Below, piece after piece: positions 1 through 8,556 of a stretch of DNA of 64,000 nucleotides; the stretch's first letter is position 1, and every line of letters starts with the position of its first letter. Both the position numbers and the translations under genes were made by a program. Under the pieces are notes generated by a model. The model saw only the letters and a program-made list of their open reading frames with translations, did not search any database and was not told where the DNA came from. The stretch is from Rhodospirillaceae bacterium (lineage in GTDB: Bacteria > Pseudomonadota > Alphaproteobacteria > UBA8366 > Aestuariispiraceae): positions 62,001 through 126,000 of the forward strand of contig PAQY01000007.1 of the NCBI GenBank assembly GCA_002709955.1, in the 5' to 3' direction.

Positions 1-2
1 AA

Positions 3-95
3 GTTCTTTTAGAAATTTCCGCAGCACTAAAGAAAGGCGACTTAGAGTCCAATTTGGGTTGTCCGGTGATCCGTCCCGTCTTTTCCGTCCGTTAG
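3..95 (+). CDS. Possible C-terminal fragment of an upstream gene
   Basis: Reading from base 3, a frame stays open for 30 codons and ends at TAG 93-95, 24 bases before the MBOAT start. The translated tail mixes hydrophobic and charged residues in a way that would suit a protein C-terminus, but it is too short to assign to a family. A second frame is also open across the same bases to about 132, so this is a weak call. If real, the gene begins left of the window and would be co-directional with the acyltransferase genes. Confidence 0.2.
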   Translation, partial: VLLEISAALKKGDLESNLGCPVIRPVFSVR

Positions 96-119
96 GCTGC
101 AAAAAAAGGCATATTCAAG

Positions 120-1655
120 GTGCTGTTTAACTCCTTCCAGTTTATTTTTATTTTTATGCCAAGCCTATTGGTTATTTTTTATCTAAATCAGAAATTTAAG
201 GTTGTGTCTGGTGTCAATCTTATGATTGGCGCCTCGGTTATGTTTTACTCATACTATTATCCGCCTTACCTGCTGATAATTCTTGTGTCGGTTCTCTTTA
301 ATTTTGGTGTCGGTTGTCTGTTGGAGCGGATCAAGAATGGGCGAAAGCAATTACCACAAGCGCTTATGGTGTTTGCGATTTCTGCAAACCTTCTTGCGTT
401 AGGATATTATAAGTATTTTGATTTTTTTGCCAGTGAGATGTCGCGGCTTATAGGTTTGAATCCAATATTTGATGCGGTCGCATTGCCACTTGCTATTTCC
501 TTTTTTACTTTTCAGCAAATCGGTTATTTAGTGGATACTTATACGGGGCGTCAGATGCATGTTGATTTTGCACGCTATGCCTTATTCATCCTTTTCTTTC
601 CCCAATTGATCGCTGGTCCAATCTGCCAGGCGCGGGAGCTTATCCCGCAGCTAGCAAAACTCGAACATAAACGTCGCTTTGTCGCCAATATTTCTGTCGG
701 CTTAGCAGTTTTTTCTTTGGGTCTGTTTAAGAAGACCATCCTTGCAGATTCTGTTTCAACCTATGCCGATGCTGTTTTCGGTGTTGCGGAAACGGGTGCT
801 CCCATTGATTTTATTGCGGCATGGGGGGGGGCGTTGTCCTTTACCTTCCAAATATATTTTGATTTCTCTGGTTACTCTGAAATGGCGTTGGGGTTGGCGC
901 GGTGTATTGGAATTCGTCTACCTTTGAATTTCTTTTCACCTTACAAAGCGCTGGACATTATAGATTTCTGGCGTCGTTGGCATATCACTCTATCACGATT
1001 TTTGCGTGATCATATTTATATACCCTTAGGGGGTAACCGTGTTGGTCAGACGCGTTTGATGGTGAACCTTATGACTGTAATGGTGCTTGGTGGAATATGG
1101 CACGGTGCAGGATATACCTTTATTATTTGGGGCGCGCTGCATGGTGTTTACCTTGTTACTACGCATTTTTATAAGTCCAACTTTGGTCAAATGCGCTGGA
1201 CGTGGCTTGGGCCAAAAACGGCAATGACATGGACTTTTTTTCTCGTTGTTATTGCTTGGATTCCATTTCGATCTGAGAGCTTTTCCGGCATGATTGCTAT
1301 TTATCAGGGAATGATAGGATGGAATGGCGTTGTACTGCCATCTGGATTATCCCGGTTTTCTGGAGCGGAGGCTCTGCTGGCGCTGGGATTTGTTCAGACG
1401 GATGTAATTCCAATACGTGAGTTGGCTGAAAGATGGGCATGGATCGCTGTGTGCTGGGTGGTTGTATGGTTTTGTCCCAATATTTCACAGATATTTAGAA
1501 AAGCGTCATTTATTCAAACTTATTCAAATCGAGTGGCCTCTAGGATCGAGTTCTCGTTCTCGGGTATCTGGGCCATCTTTATTGCGCTAACCTTCTTCAT
1601 AGGCGTTGTTGGGATGTTGTCGGCACAGAAGGAGTTCTTGTATTTTGAATTCTAA
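120..1655 (+). CDS. MBOAT family membrane O-acyltransferase (AlgI/DltB-like)
   Basis: This 511-residue polytopic inner-membrane protein belongs to the membrane-bound O-acyltransferase family, which passes acyl groups, usually acetyl, across the membrane for transfer to exported glycans. The N-terminus (MLFNSFQFIFIF) is the usual AlgI-type opening and supports the GTG start, which follows an AAGG ribosome-binding site. The family signature WRRWHITLSRFLRD is present, and IWHGAGYTFIIWGALHG near residues 325-341 carries the catalytic histidine at about residue 328. The next gene encodes a membrane-anchored SGNH-type protein, the usual partner that places the acetyl group on the polymer. A run of nine G lies inside the coding region. 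The substrate is not known; the adjacent nonulosonic acid locus suggests a surface glycan. Confidence 0.88.
   Translation: MLFNSFQFIFIFMPSLLVIFYLNQKFKVVSGVNLMIGASVMFYSYYYPPYLLIILVSVLFNFGVGCLLERIKNGRKQLPQALMVFAISANLLALGYYKYFDFFASEMSRLIGLNPIFDAVALPLAISFFTFQQIGYLVDTYTGRQMHVDFARYALFILFFPQLIAGPICQARELIPQLAKLEHKRRFVANISVGLAVFSLGLFKKTILADSVSTYADAVFGVAETGAPIDFIAAWGGALSFTFQIYFDFSGYSEMALGLARCIGIRLPLNFFSPYKALDIIDFWRRWHITLSRFLRDHIYIPLGGNRVGQTRLMVNLMTVMVLGGIWHGAGYTFIIWGALHGVYLVTTHFYKSNFGQMRWTWLGPKTAMTWTFFLVVIAWIPFRSESFSGMIAIYQGMIGWNGVVLPSGLSRFSGAEALLALGFVQTDVIPIRELAERWAWIAVCWVVVWFCPNISQIFRKASFIQTYSNRVASRIEFSFSGIWAIFIALTFFIGVVGMLSAQKEFLYFEF
823..831 (+). repeat. Homopolymeric G9 tract inside the MBOAT gene
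   Basis: Nine consecutive G residues encode part of a Trp-Gly-Gly segment in the acyltransferase. Gain or loss of one G would shift the frame and truncate the protein in its first half. Runs of this length in surface-glycan genes of other bacteria mediate phase variation, but the sequence here shows only the tract, not variability. Confidence 0.75.
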
Positions 1656-1692
1656 TGTCGCCCCCATTTGCTTTGCGCGAGGTCGTACAACC

Positions 1693-2904
1693 ATGCGTCC
1701 AGCGCAATTCCTGTCGTGCGTTGGCTTGGTTCTTTTATTCTGTGCAGCGCCTCTTTTAGCATCTGGTGCATTGTTGCTGCGTCTTGGTGAGTTTGAAGAT
1801 CCAGATTCTATTGGTCGTCAGCTTATTAAATATGATGGGCTTTACGGCACCGCAGTGAACTCCAATGTTGGTGATGTGAAACTATCGCTGACGGCTCATC
1901 TAAAACCCGATGTTGTTGTTTTGGGATCGTCCCGTTCGTTGCAGTTTCGGGACATTATGTTTTCGTCGACATTTGTGAATGCTGGTGGGGTTATGGGAGA
2001 ACTGCGCGATGGAATCAACTTTCTGAAGCTTATGAAACCCCTGAGACACCCCAAGCTTTTGATTCTTCAATTGGATCACTGGTGGTTTCTCGATGCTCCG
2101 TTGGGCCGTGCTGAGCGCGAGATTTCTGGCCTGAATGCTGTTACTGATGTGACATTGCCGAAGTTGCTGCAACCTTATCATTGGCTGCAGGACGGATCTC
2201 TTACTCTTGCCCAGGCGATAGAGGGACTTATCTCCCGAAGAATTTCTCCAAACTGGGGAAATTACTATCCAATAGGCGTTCAGGCGCACGTTCTAGGACG
2301 AGGCTTTCGCATGGATGGTAGCTTTCTCGATTCAAAACTGTGGCTTGGCCTAGAGGAAAACTCGGCGTCTTTGCAGTTTGGTGCGATTTTGGGACAAATT
2401 CATCGAAGTGTTGGTAGTTTTGATAAAACGCGGTTACCGGATCCAAAGATGTTCGCCGAGCTTGCAGATCTGATAGCATTGGCGCAAAGCAGCGCAGACT
2501 CTTTGATTGTCGTTCTTCCGTCATTGCCAAGGCCGGTGATCGCTGCGATGGATGACAGTGGGGCTTCAAGGGCAGTAACGGTCATACGGGAGCGCTTGCA
2601 TGAACTTCTTCAAGGTATTGAATACTACGATTTCCACGAGCCCGATTCGGTTGGGGGAACTGATTGTGAATATCTGAACGGCAATCATGGTGGTGATGTG
2701 ACTTATGCCAGAATTCTGGAGCATATCGCAGAACAGAATCCGACAAGTTCTTTGGGGCAATTTGTGGATTTGCCTGGACTTCAGGATTTAATCGATCGGA
2801 ACGAAGGTCTTTCATTCATTCAGAATGACCCCTCTCATTACCTTGGGCTGGAAGCTGATTATCTTAACCTCAACTGCGCCAAGCAAAGATCCGAGTTACA
2901 TTAG
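1693..2904 (+). CDS. SGNH-hydrolase-like membrane-anchored partner of the MBOAT protein
   Basis: The protein has about 403 residues from ATG 1693, or 16 more from TTG 1645, which has GGAG 11 bases upstream and overlaps the MBOAT stop. It starts with a hydrophobic segment (about residues 6-30) that would anchor it in the membrane with the rest in the periplasm. VVVLGSSRS (about 74-82) resembles the nucleophile block of SGNH/GDSL esterases, and NGNHGGDVTYARIL (about 329-342) resembles the D-x-x-H block of DltD/AlgJ/AlgX-type proteins, with Asn-Gly-Asn where Asp is common before the His. Such proteins accept acetyl from an MBOAT partner and esterify an exported polysaccharide. Overall similarity to a named family is low, so the assignment rests on the motifs and the neighbour. 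Confidence 0.65.
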   Translation: MRPAQFLSCVGLVLLFCAAPLLASGALLLRLGEFEDPDSIGRQLIKYDGLYGTAVNSNVGDVKLSLTAHLKPDVVVLGSSRSLQFRDIMFSSTFVNAGGVMGELRDGINFLKLMKPLRHPKLLILQLDHWWFLDAPLGRAEREISGLNAVTDVTLPKLLQPYHWLQDGSLTLAQAIEGLISRRISPNWGNYYPIGVQAHVLGRGFRMDGSFLDSKLWLGLEENSASLQFGAILGQIHRSVGSFDKTRLPDPKMFAELADLIALAQSSADSLIVVLPSLPRPVIAAMDDSGASRAVTVIRERLHELLQGIEYYDFHEPDSVGGTDCEYLNGNHGGDVTYARILEHIAEQNPTSSLGQFVDLPGLQDLIDRNEGLSFIQNDPSHYLGLEADYLNLNCAKQRSELH

Positions 2905-3978
2905 AAGCAACTTGTGATGCCATGAATCGTTGCCAGCTGCTTTCAGCAGTCGCTCGCGATACGTTGGTTCAATTTTGTGCGGAAGCGCGTACCGGATATG
3001 CAGATTGGCTCTAATCCCGGCTCGGCATCGCCCGCCCATATGAAAGCAACGAGATGTGTCGACAAAATGGCGTGATGAAAATGCCGGGCCGCCTACACTG
3101 TTGATCTTCTCGGTCGGAACAATCGTAGAGAGATCTGCGTCAGAAACCCGTGTTTGTCCTAAATAGGTTTTCCGATCGTAATCATACGCGGTGCGAACCT
3201 TGTCGCTCCAGTCTGCAGGAATATAACTGAATGGCCCGGTTTCTGGCGGCATATCAAATAGGTTCACCCAAAATCCAAGTAATCCGCTATCGAGTTTGTC
3301 GAGGTGCCAATTCATGCTTGAAAACTGACCGACTGAGGGTCTTGAAAGCAGAATTGAGATGTTCCGGATTTGTGGCAAGATACCCAAATATTTGGTCACA
3401 GCGGCAATCAGGCGCGGTTGCGCGGCTAGAGCAAAGAAATCTGGGTTCTCGGCCAGTGTTTGGTCATCCAGTGCATTGATATAGGGCTCATCCTTCGGTT
3501 GCTCTACCCTGTCTGCAGCTTCCCTGGAAATGCGGCGGGCTTTTTCGAGCAATGGCTCAAAGTTATCAATCAGACCGTCTGGAATGATTCCACATCCTCT
3601 TTGGGGATCAATGATGGGATTGGGAAACGGATGCTCTTTTAGTAGCGCTCGTCCGGCCTTACGGTGTCGGTGCCAAACACCGAAATGGCGCAGGCAATCG
3701 ATGCTATCGCTTGCGGAACGAACAGTTTTGAAGTCCATCCCCATTTTTATCATTCCAACGCCGTAGACAGCCTCTTCAAGCGAGTTTGGAAAACGCAACG
3801 TTAGCCTCCGATTCAATGAGCGATGAGTATGGCATTTGATTAGCCCTTGAACAATATGTGTGTTCATCGGCTGAACATCATTGTTGACCAATTGGAAGTA
3901 GATGTGAGATACACTCTCGAACGTCGTATAGGCTCCCGAAAGTCGGTGGCCTGCGGTAGCTTTTTTTGAGTGAGTCAA
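2896..3978 (-). CDS. Phytanoyl-CoA dioxygenase-like 2OG-Fe(II) oxygenase
   Basis: This 360-residue protein shows the facial triad of an Fe(II)/2-oxoglutarate oxygenase: MNWHLDK gives H225-x-D227, CFHMGGR gives H313, and an Arg about ten residues later (R323) would bind 2-oxoglutarate. The layout fits the phytanoyl-CoA dioxygenase family, many members of which hydroxylate small molecules or sugars in secondary-metabolite and glycan loci. It is transcribed against all surrounding glycan genes and its last bases overlap the end of the SGNH gene by 9 bp. The first in-frame start is TTG at 3978 without a clear ribosome-binding site; ATG at 3867 (residue 38) is an alternative. The substrate is unknown. 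Confidence 0.6.
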   Translation of the reverse strand: MTHSKKATAGHRLSGAYTTFESVSHIYFQLVNNDVQPMNTHIVQGLIKCHTHRSLNRRLTLRFPNSLEEAVYGVGMIKMGMDFKTVRSASDSIDCLRHFGVWHRHRKAGRALLKEHPFPNPIIDPQRGCGIIPDGLIDNFEPLLEKARRISREAADRVEQPKDEPYINALDDQTLAENPDFFALAAQPRLIAAVTKYLGILPQIRNISILLSRPSVGQFSSMNWHLDKLDSGLLGFWVNLFDMPPETGPFSYIPADWSDKVRTAYDYDRKTYLGQTRVSDADLSTIVPTEKINSVGGPAFSSRHFVDTSRCFHMGGRCRAGIRANLHIRYALPHKIEPTYRERLLKAAGNDSWHHKLLLM

Positions 3979-4076
3979 TGGCCAAAAAACAATATGAATG
4001 GCAAGCGCTAGAGCTGGCGGTTGGTGGTTTTTTCTGCTGTAAGCAGCTCATGATCTCAAGGAACTAGGGAAAATTT

Positions 4077-5105
4077 ATGATTGATCCAATCGTAGAAATG
4101 AGAAATTTTCGAACTCATCTTCCTGATTTAGATGGTAAAGTGATATTGGTGACCGGTGGAACGGGCTCATTCGGACAGCGGTTTGTTAAACAGGTGCTGG
4201 ACATTGCCCGCCCAAAGAAATTGATTGTCTTTTCCCGTGATGAACAGAAGCAATATGAAATGGAGCAAGCGCTCTCAACAGACCGCTATGAAAGCATTCG
4301 GTATTTCCTAGGGGATGTTCGGGACCAACCCCGTTTGGAGCAGGCTATGCGCGGTGTCGATTATGTCGTGCATGCCGCAGCTATGAAAATCGTACCCTCT
4401 GCCGAATATAACCCACAAGAATGCGTTGCGACCAATATTCTGGGCGCACAAAACATTGTAAACGCAGCCATTTCTCAAGGTGTGAAGCGACTTATCAATT
4501 TGTCTACAGACAAGGCAGTTAATCCGATCAATTTGTATGGGGCCACGAAGTTAGCGGCCGAAAAGATATTCACTGCGGCCAATAGCTTGGCAGGACGCAA
4601 CGGAACGCGATTCGCGACCGTGCGCTATGGTAACGTTATAGGGTCGCGTGGCAGCGTCGTGCCGTTGTTTAAACGTCTCGTCGCTGAAGGCCGTGATAGT
4701 CTGCCAATAACCGATGAACGTATGACGCGGTTTTGGATCACCTTGGATCAGGGTGTGGATTTTGTACTTTCAAGCTTGGAATTGATGGCGGGTGGAGAGG
4801 TTTTCGTTCCGAAGATTCCATCCATGCGAATGGTTGACCTTACCAAGGCGATGGCGCCTGGAACTCCATTGAAAATTATTGGTATTCGGCCAGGTGAGAA
4901 ATTGCATGAAGTTTTGGTCGTTCAGGATGAAGCGCGTTTTACCATCGAACTTAAAGACCGATTTGTCATCGTACCGGAACATATAACACAGGCTGGAAGT
5001 AATGTTTCCGGTAAGCGGGTTTCGGAGGAATTTTCCTATATCAGCAACACAAATTCGGAATGGCTGACCTCTGATGCATTGAGTGACCTCGTGGTGAATT
5101 ACTAA
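4077..5105 (+). CDS. pseB: UDP-GlcNAc 4,6-dehydratase (PseB/FlaA1-like)
   Basis: This 342-residue extended SDR enzyme is expected to dehydrate UDP-N-acetylglucosamine to a 4-keto-6-deoxy sugar in the cytoplasm, the first step towards pseudaminic, legionaminic or related sugars. The Rossmann motif VTGGTGSFG lies at 25-33, KIVPSAEYNPQE (about 104-115) is typical of the PseB/FlaA1/CapD group, STDK at 143-146 supplies the catalytic Asp-Lys pair and YGATK at 154-158 the Tyr-Lys pair. Length matches soluble PseB rather than the longer membrane CapD type. AGGGA sits 6 bases before the ATG. The stop overlaps the next start by 1 bp (TAATG), and this gene appears to open the long nonulosonic acid operon. 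A LegB-type enzyme cannot be ruled out. Confidence 0.88.
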   Translation: MIDPIVEMRNFRTHLPDLDGKVILVTGGTGSFGQRFVKQVLDIARPKKLIVFSRDEQKQYEMEQALSTDRYESIRYFLGDVRDQPRLEQAMRGVDYVVHAAAMKIVPSAEYNPQECVATNILGAQNIVNAAISQGVKRLINLSTDKAVNPINLYGATKLAAEKIFTAANSLAGRNGTRFATVRYGNVIGSRGSVVPLFKRLVAEGRDSLPITDERMTRFWITLDQGVDFVLSSLELMAGGEVFVPKIPSMRMVDLTKAMAPGTPLKIIGIRPGEKLHEVLVVQDEARFTIELKDRFVIVPEHITQAGSNVSGKRVSEEFSYISNTNSEWLTSDALSDLVVNY

Positions 5106-6616
5106 TGCGTGACGGTGCGTATCGTCAAGACGACAGAATGACTAAGACCGCACCAAAATCAGTTGCCGTTTGCTTGACGGCGGCATTTGCCGGACTGCTT
5201 GTTCCCGTCGCGGTATCTTTGAAGCAACGTTTTGGAACGAAAGTGCATCTTTATGTTCGTTTGCCGCAAGAAAAGCTAGGATTTCAGCATTTAATTGATT
5301 CGGGCCAAGCGGATTCGATCACCCTAATTCCGTCATTCCGGTCTCCAGGGCCTTGTGATCAAATGGATGATCAAGAACTATTCGCTTTGGCACGAGAATA
5401 CGAGAAACGCCTGTCTTTACCTCTTGTCCGCTTAACTTTCACGCATCGGTTTCTAGGGCGCGGATTTAATATCGGGGGGTATTATTATCCAAAATCCACA
5501 CTTCTGAATTACAAGACGTCCTATCGAGATCAGGTTCGATATTACTGCAATATGTTGCGGTTCTGGGAAAATGAGTTCACCGAAAAAACTGTCGATTTGT
5601 CATTGCAGTTGCCGCATGAAGGAATTCGCGCAGGGCACTTGGCAGAAATACCTCATCGACGATTGGATTCGTCACGTTATGAATCATTTTGGCTTTGGAC
5701 CGACAATGAATTTCACAGTAATTCACGTGTTGTCGAAAGCTACAAAAGAAATGACACTGTCCAGCCCCGGACCCTCGGAGGTCAGTATAAAGGGTTTGGT
5801 AGTGCGTCGTATTTTGGTAAGCGGCCATTCATGAAAATGGTTAGCAGAATTATCTTATACACGGGTGTCTACATGCGTCGCCGAATGAAGAGCGACATGC
5901 AGGAAACCATTCGATACTGGCAAAATGTTCATCGTCTGGCATTGGTATATTTTAGCCGTGTGCGGTTGCAGAAAAAGTTCTACAAACGTCTCGCGGACCT
6001 CGAAGATATCCCGTTTCTATACTTGCCGTTGCACAAAGAGCCTGAAACCGGCCTGCAGTTAATGTCACCGGAGTTCTTCCATCAGCACGCGATGATTGTT
6101 GCATTGGCGTCAAGCCTGCCCGCTGGAACGGTCTTGGCGATAAAAGAGAATCCCAAGACAATGGGATGTCGGCACTTCAGCTTCTATGAACAGGTCTCCG
6201 ATCTTAAGAATGTTATGATTATGGATGATCGTGAGCCCAGCTTGACACTAAGTGAGAAATCGTTTGCTGTCTCAACAGTTACCGGTACGGCAGGACTAGA
6301 GGCGGCGTTGCTTGGAAAGCCCGTGATTTTGTTTGGACGGCATAATATGTTCGACGTGCTGCCTCATGCGAAGGTTGTTCACGATTTTGCAGACCTTCCC
6401 GACATTGTTAACGACGCCTTTGAAGAGCCCGGCGATTTGGCCGTTAATAAATCTGAGGCAGAACGCTATATGGGCTGTGTGATCGCGCATTCCTTTGATG
6501 CACAGTCTGTTTGGCGGAACGGCGCTTTTCAGCAAGACGACGATGATTCAAAAATTGTAGTGGAGCATGCAACACAGAAGTTGTTGGACAGTTTAGAGGG
6601 TGCCCTGACCGCCTAA
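5105..6616 (+). CDS. Capsule polysaccharide biosynthesis-type glycosyltransferase-like protein
   Basis: This 503-residue soluble protein has a C-terminal GT-B-like half recalling the Capsule_synth family (KpsS/KpsC-like): KENPKTMG, then TVTGTAGLEAALLGKPVILFGR (about 396-417) followed by an acidic loop. The TG-T-G-EA--GKPV pattern is the nucleotide-sugar binding segment seen in capsule Kdo-type transferases. The first 12 residues, before an alternative ATG at 5138, look unlike a conserved domain, so the true start may be 5138. A transferase that handles a 3-deoxy-ulosonic sugar would make sense in a nonulosonic acid locus, but acceptor and donor cannot be read from the sequence. Confidence 0.65.
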   Translation: MRDGAYRQDDRMTKTAPKSVAVCLTAAFAGLLVPVAVSLKQRFGTKVHLYVRLPQEKLGFQHLIDSGQADSITLIPSFRSPGPCDQMDDQELFALAREYEKRLSLPLVRLTFTHRFLGRGFNIGGYYYPKSTLLNYKTSYRDQVRYYCNMLRFWENEFTEKTVDLSLQLPHEGIRAGHLAEIPHRRLDSSRYESFWLWTDNEFHSNSRVVESYKRNDTVQPRTLGGQYKGFGSASYFGKRPFMKMVSRIILYTGVYMRRRMKSDMQETIRYWQNVHRLALVYFSRVRLQKKFYKRLADLEDIPFLYLPLHKEPETGLQLMSPEFFHQHAMIVALASSLPAGTVLAIKENPKTMGCRHFSFYEQVSDLKNVMIMDDREPSLTLSEKSFAVSTVTGTAGLEAALLGKPVILFGRHNMFDVLPHAKVVHDFADLPDIVNDAFEEPGDLAVNKSEAERYMGCVIAHSFDAQSVWRNGAFQQDDDDSKIVVEHATQKLLDSLEGALTA

Positions 6617-6694
6617 TTGTTATCACGTGTTGCCAATGGCGGTCGAGCGCCATCTGACGCTTACTACCTTTCCCCAAGTTGTGGAGATGACCTG

Positions 6695-7882
6695 ATGAGA
6701 GTTTGCAACAAATGTATGATGCCTGAGACCAATGAATCGATTGTGATCGGGGATGATGGCGTGTGCTCGGTGTGTAAGAACATCGAATATAAGCATACTA
6801 ATGTTGATTGGGAGGAGCGCGGTCGACTCCTAGATAAAGAGTTGGAAGCCGTGCGCGGGAAATATCTCTATGACTGCATTGTTCCCTTTTCTGGAGGGAA
6901 GGATTCGACCTATACTCTTTGGTACCTTGCCAAGGTTAAGAAGCTTAAGTGTCTGGTGGTTCGTTTCGATCACGGTTTCTTTCGCCCCACAGTACAAGAC
7001 AATGCCCTAAAAGCGTTTCGTACACTTGGCTGTGACGTCCACCAGTTCACACCCAATTGGCAGATCGTCCGTAAACTAATGTTCGAAAGCTTGCGACGGC
7101 GCGGTGATTTTTGTTGGCACTGTCACACTGGAATTTTCGCTTACCCAATGTGGACGGCTCTGCGGTTTGATACGCCGCTTTTGGTTTGGGGTGAGGGTGG
7201 ACAAGAGTATTCATCTTGGTATGGGTTCGACGAAGAAGAAGAAAGCGATGAACGTCGCTTCAACCTTAAAGTCAATCTTGGGCTGAATGCGGCAGATATG
7301 TTGGGTATGCTAGATAATTCAGTCTCCGATTATCCTGTGGAAGATCGCGATCTTTGGCCCTACACCTTTCCCCCAGCCCGTGAATTGAAACGCAAGAACG
7401 TCCGCTCAATTTTCCTGGGGCGTTACATTCCTTGGGACACCAAGCAAAATGTTGTCACGATCAAGGAAGAGTTAGACTGGCAGGGCGAGATGGTTGAAGG
7501 CGTGCCCGAAGCCTATGATTATGAAAAGATCGAGTGTTACATGCAGGGTGTGAGGGATTATATCCGCTTCATGAAGCGCGGGTATGGCCGTACGGCACAT
7601 GTGACGTCGATCGATATTAGAAATGGCAGAATGACCCGGGCGGAAGCGGAAAAGCTGGTCGGTCAGTATGACGGACGCAGACCTTTTGCCTTAGATCCCT
7701 TTCTGGATTTCTTGAACATTACCGAAGAAGAATTTCACGATATCGTTCGACCACATGCGGTCTCACCGAATGTGATGCCGGAATGCGGCGAATGCGCGAA
7801 ATGCAATACACGGCCCTGGGATTTTGATCAGTGGAATAAAATAACAGGGGATCGCGAGAAAGATAGTGCGGCAGCAAAGTGA
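6695..7882 (+). CDS. wbpG: N-acetyl sugar amidotransferase, WbpG/PseA family (copy 1)
   Basis: This 395-residue PP-loop ATPase is predicted to convert an N-acetyl group of a nucleotide sugar or nonulosonic acid into an acetamidino group, using ammonia from a HisH/HisF-type pair. PFSGGKDS (64-71) is the pyrophosphatase loop. Cysteine pairs C4/C7 and C24/C27, plus CGECAKC near the C-terminus, form probable metal sites. The ATG at 6695 is chosen because GGAG lies 8 bases upstream and family members begin M-x-x-C-x-x-C; a longer TTG start at 6617 would add 26 unconserved residues. HisH-like and HisF-like genes follow immediately, as in the Pseudomonas wbpG-hisH2-hisF2 set. A close paralogue is at 14173. 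Confidence 0.88.
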   Translation: MRVCNKCMMPETNESIVIGDDGVCSVCKNIEYKHTNVDWEERGRLLDKELEAVRGKYLYDCIVPFSGGKDSTYTLWYLAKVKKLKCLVVRFDHGFFRPTVQDNALKAFRTLGCDVHQFTPNWQIVRKLMFESLRRRGDFCWHCHTGIFAYPMWTALRFDTPLLVWGEGGQEYSSWYGFDEEEESDERRFNLKVNLGLNAADMLGMLDNSVSDYPVEDRDLWPYTFPPARELKRKNVRSIFLGRYIPWDTKQNVVTIKEELDWQGEMVEGVPEAYDYEKIECYMQGVRDYIRFMKRGYGRTAHVTSIDIRNGRMTRAEAEKLVGQYDGRRPFALDPFLDFLNITEEEFHDIVRPHAVSPNVMPECGECAKCNTRPWDFDQWNKITGDREKDSAAAK

Positions 7883-7920
7883 TTTGTCGCGTATCTGCGC
7901 CTTAACGAGCGGAAAAAACT

Positions 7921-8556
7921 ATGCGAATTGGAATTATAAATTACGGGGTCGGTAACACAGGGTCTGTGTACAACGCCTTTTGGAATATTGGGCACGATCC
8001 GGAATTGGTCAGTCGACCTGAAGATATCGCTAAAATGGATCGTCTGGTTTTACCAGGCGTCGGTACGCCACTGCCTGCCTTGAATTCCTTGCGGTCTGAC
8101 GGCCTGCTGGAAGCTATTGAAGAATCTGTGTTCAAGAAAGGCACGCCGATACTTGGCATTTGTCTTGGCATGCAATTGATGGCTGATCGTCTAACGGAGT
8201 ACGGTGAGCATAAAGGGTTGGGATGGATTCCCGGATCAGTGGAGCCATTCGAAACTCTTTATGATGGTGCGCCTAAGGCGCCAGTCCCTCATATTGGCTG
8301 GGCACAAATCAAACCCCAGGAAGGCCGTAATTCCCCGCTCCACGATATAGGTGGCCGACTGTACTATTATTACGCCCATACTTATGTTTTTATTCCGAAG
8401 GATGAGGCCGATATAGTGGCGACCTCAGATCATGGCGTCAACTTTGTCTGCGCTTTAATGAAAGGGCCGATATTCGCAACCCAGTTTCATCCTGAGAAGA
8501 GCCAGGCCAAAGGTGAAAAGCTCATAGAGCGGTTTATTGATTGGGAGCCAAAGTAA
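7921..8556 (+). CDS. hisH: HisH-like glutamine amidotransferase subunit (glycan type)
   Basis: This 211-residue class I glutaminase is predicted to release ammonia from glutamine for the neighbouring amidotransferase. GICLGMQ supplies the nucleophile C81, and FHPEKSQ supplies H190 and E192. It resembles the IGP synthase subunit HisH, but its place between wbpG and a degenerate hisF points to sugar amidination rather than histidine synthesis. The stop codon overlaps the HisF-like start (TAATG), as expected for two subunits of one complex. Confidence 0.85.
   Translation: MRIGIINYGVGNTGSVYNAFWNIGHDPELVSRPEDIAKMDRLVLPGVGTPLPALNSLRSDGLLEAIEESVFKKGTPILGICLGMQLMADRLTEYGEHKGLGWIPGSVEPFETLYDGAPKAPVPHIGWAQIKPQEGRNSPLHDIGGRLYYYYAHTYVFIPKDEADIVATSDHGVNFVCALMKGPIFATQFHPEKSQAKGEKLIERFIDWEPK

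Noticed and set aside
1606-1692. Longer N-terminus for the SGNH-like protein
   Set aside because: It would overlap the acyltransferase gene by 50 bases and add a Cys/Arg-rich stretch unlike a signal anchor; TTG 1645 remains a weaker option.
4034-4046. Terminator-like hairpin before pseB
   Set aside because: The stem is only 5 bp and T residues precede rather than follow it in the direction of the operon.
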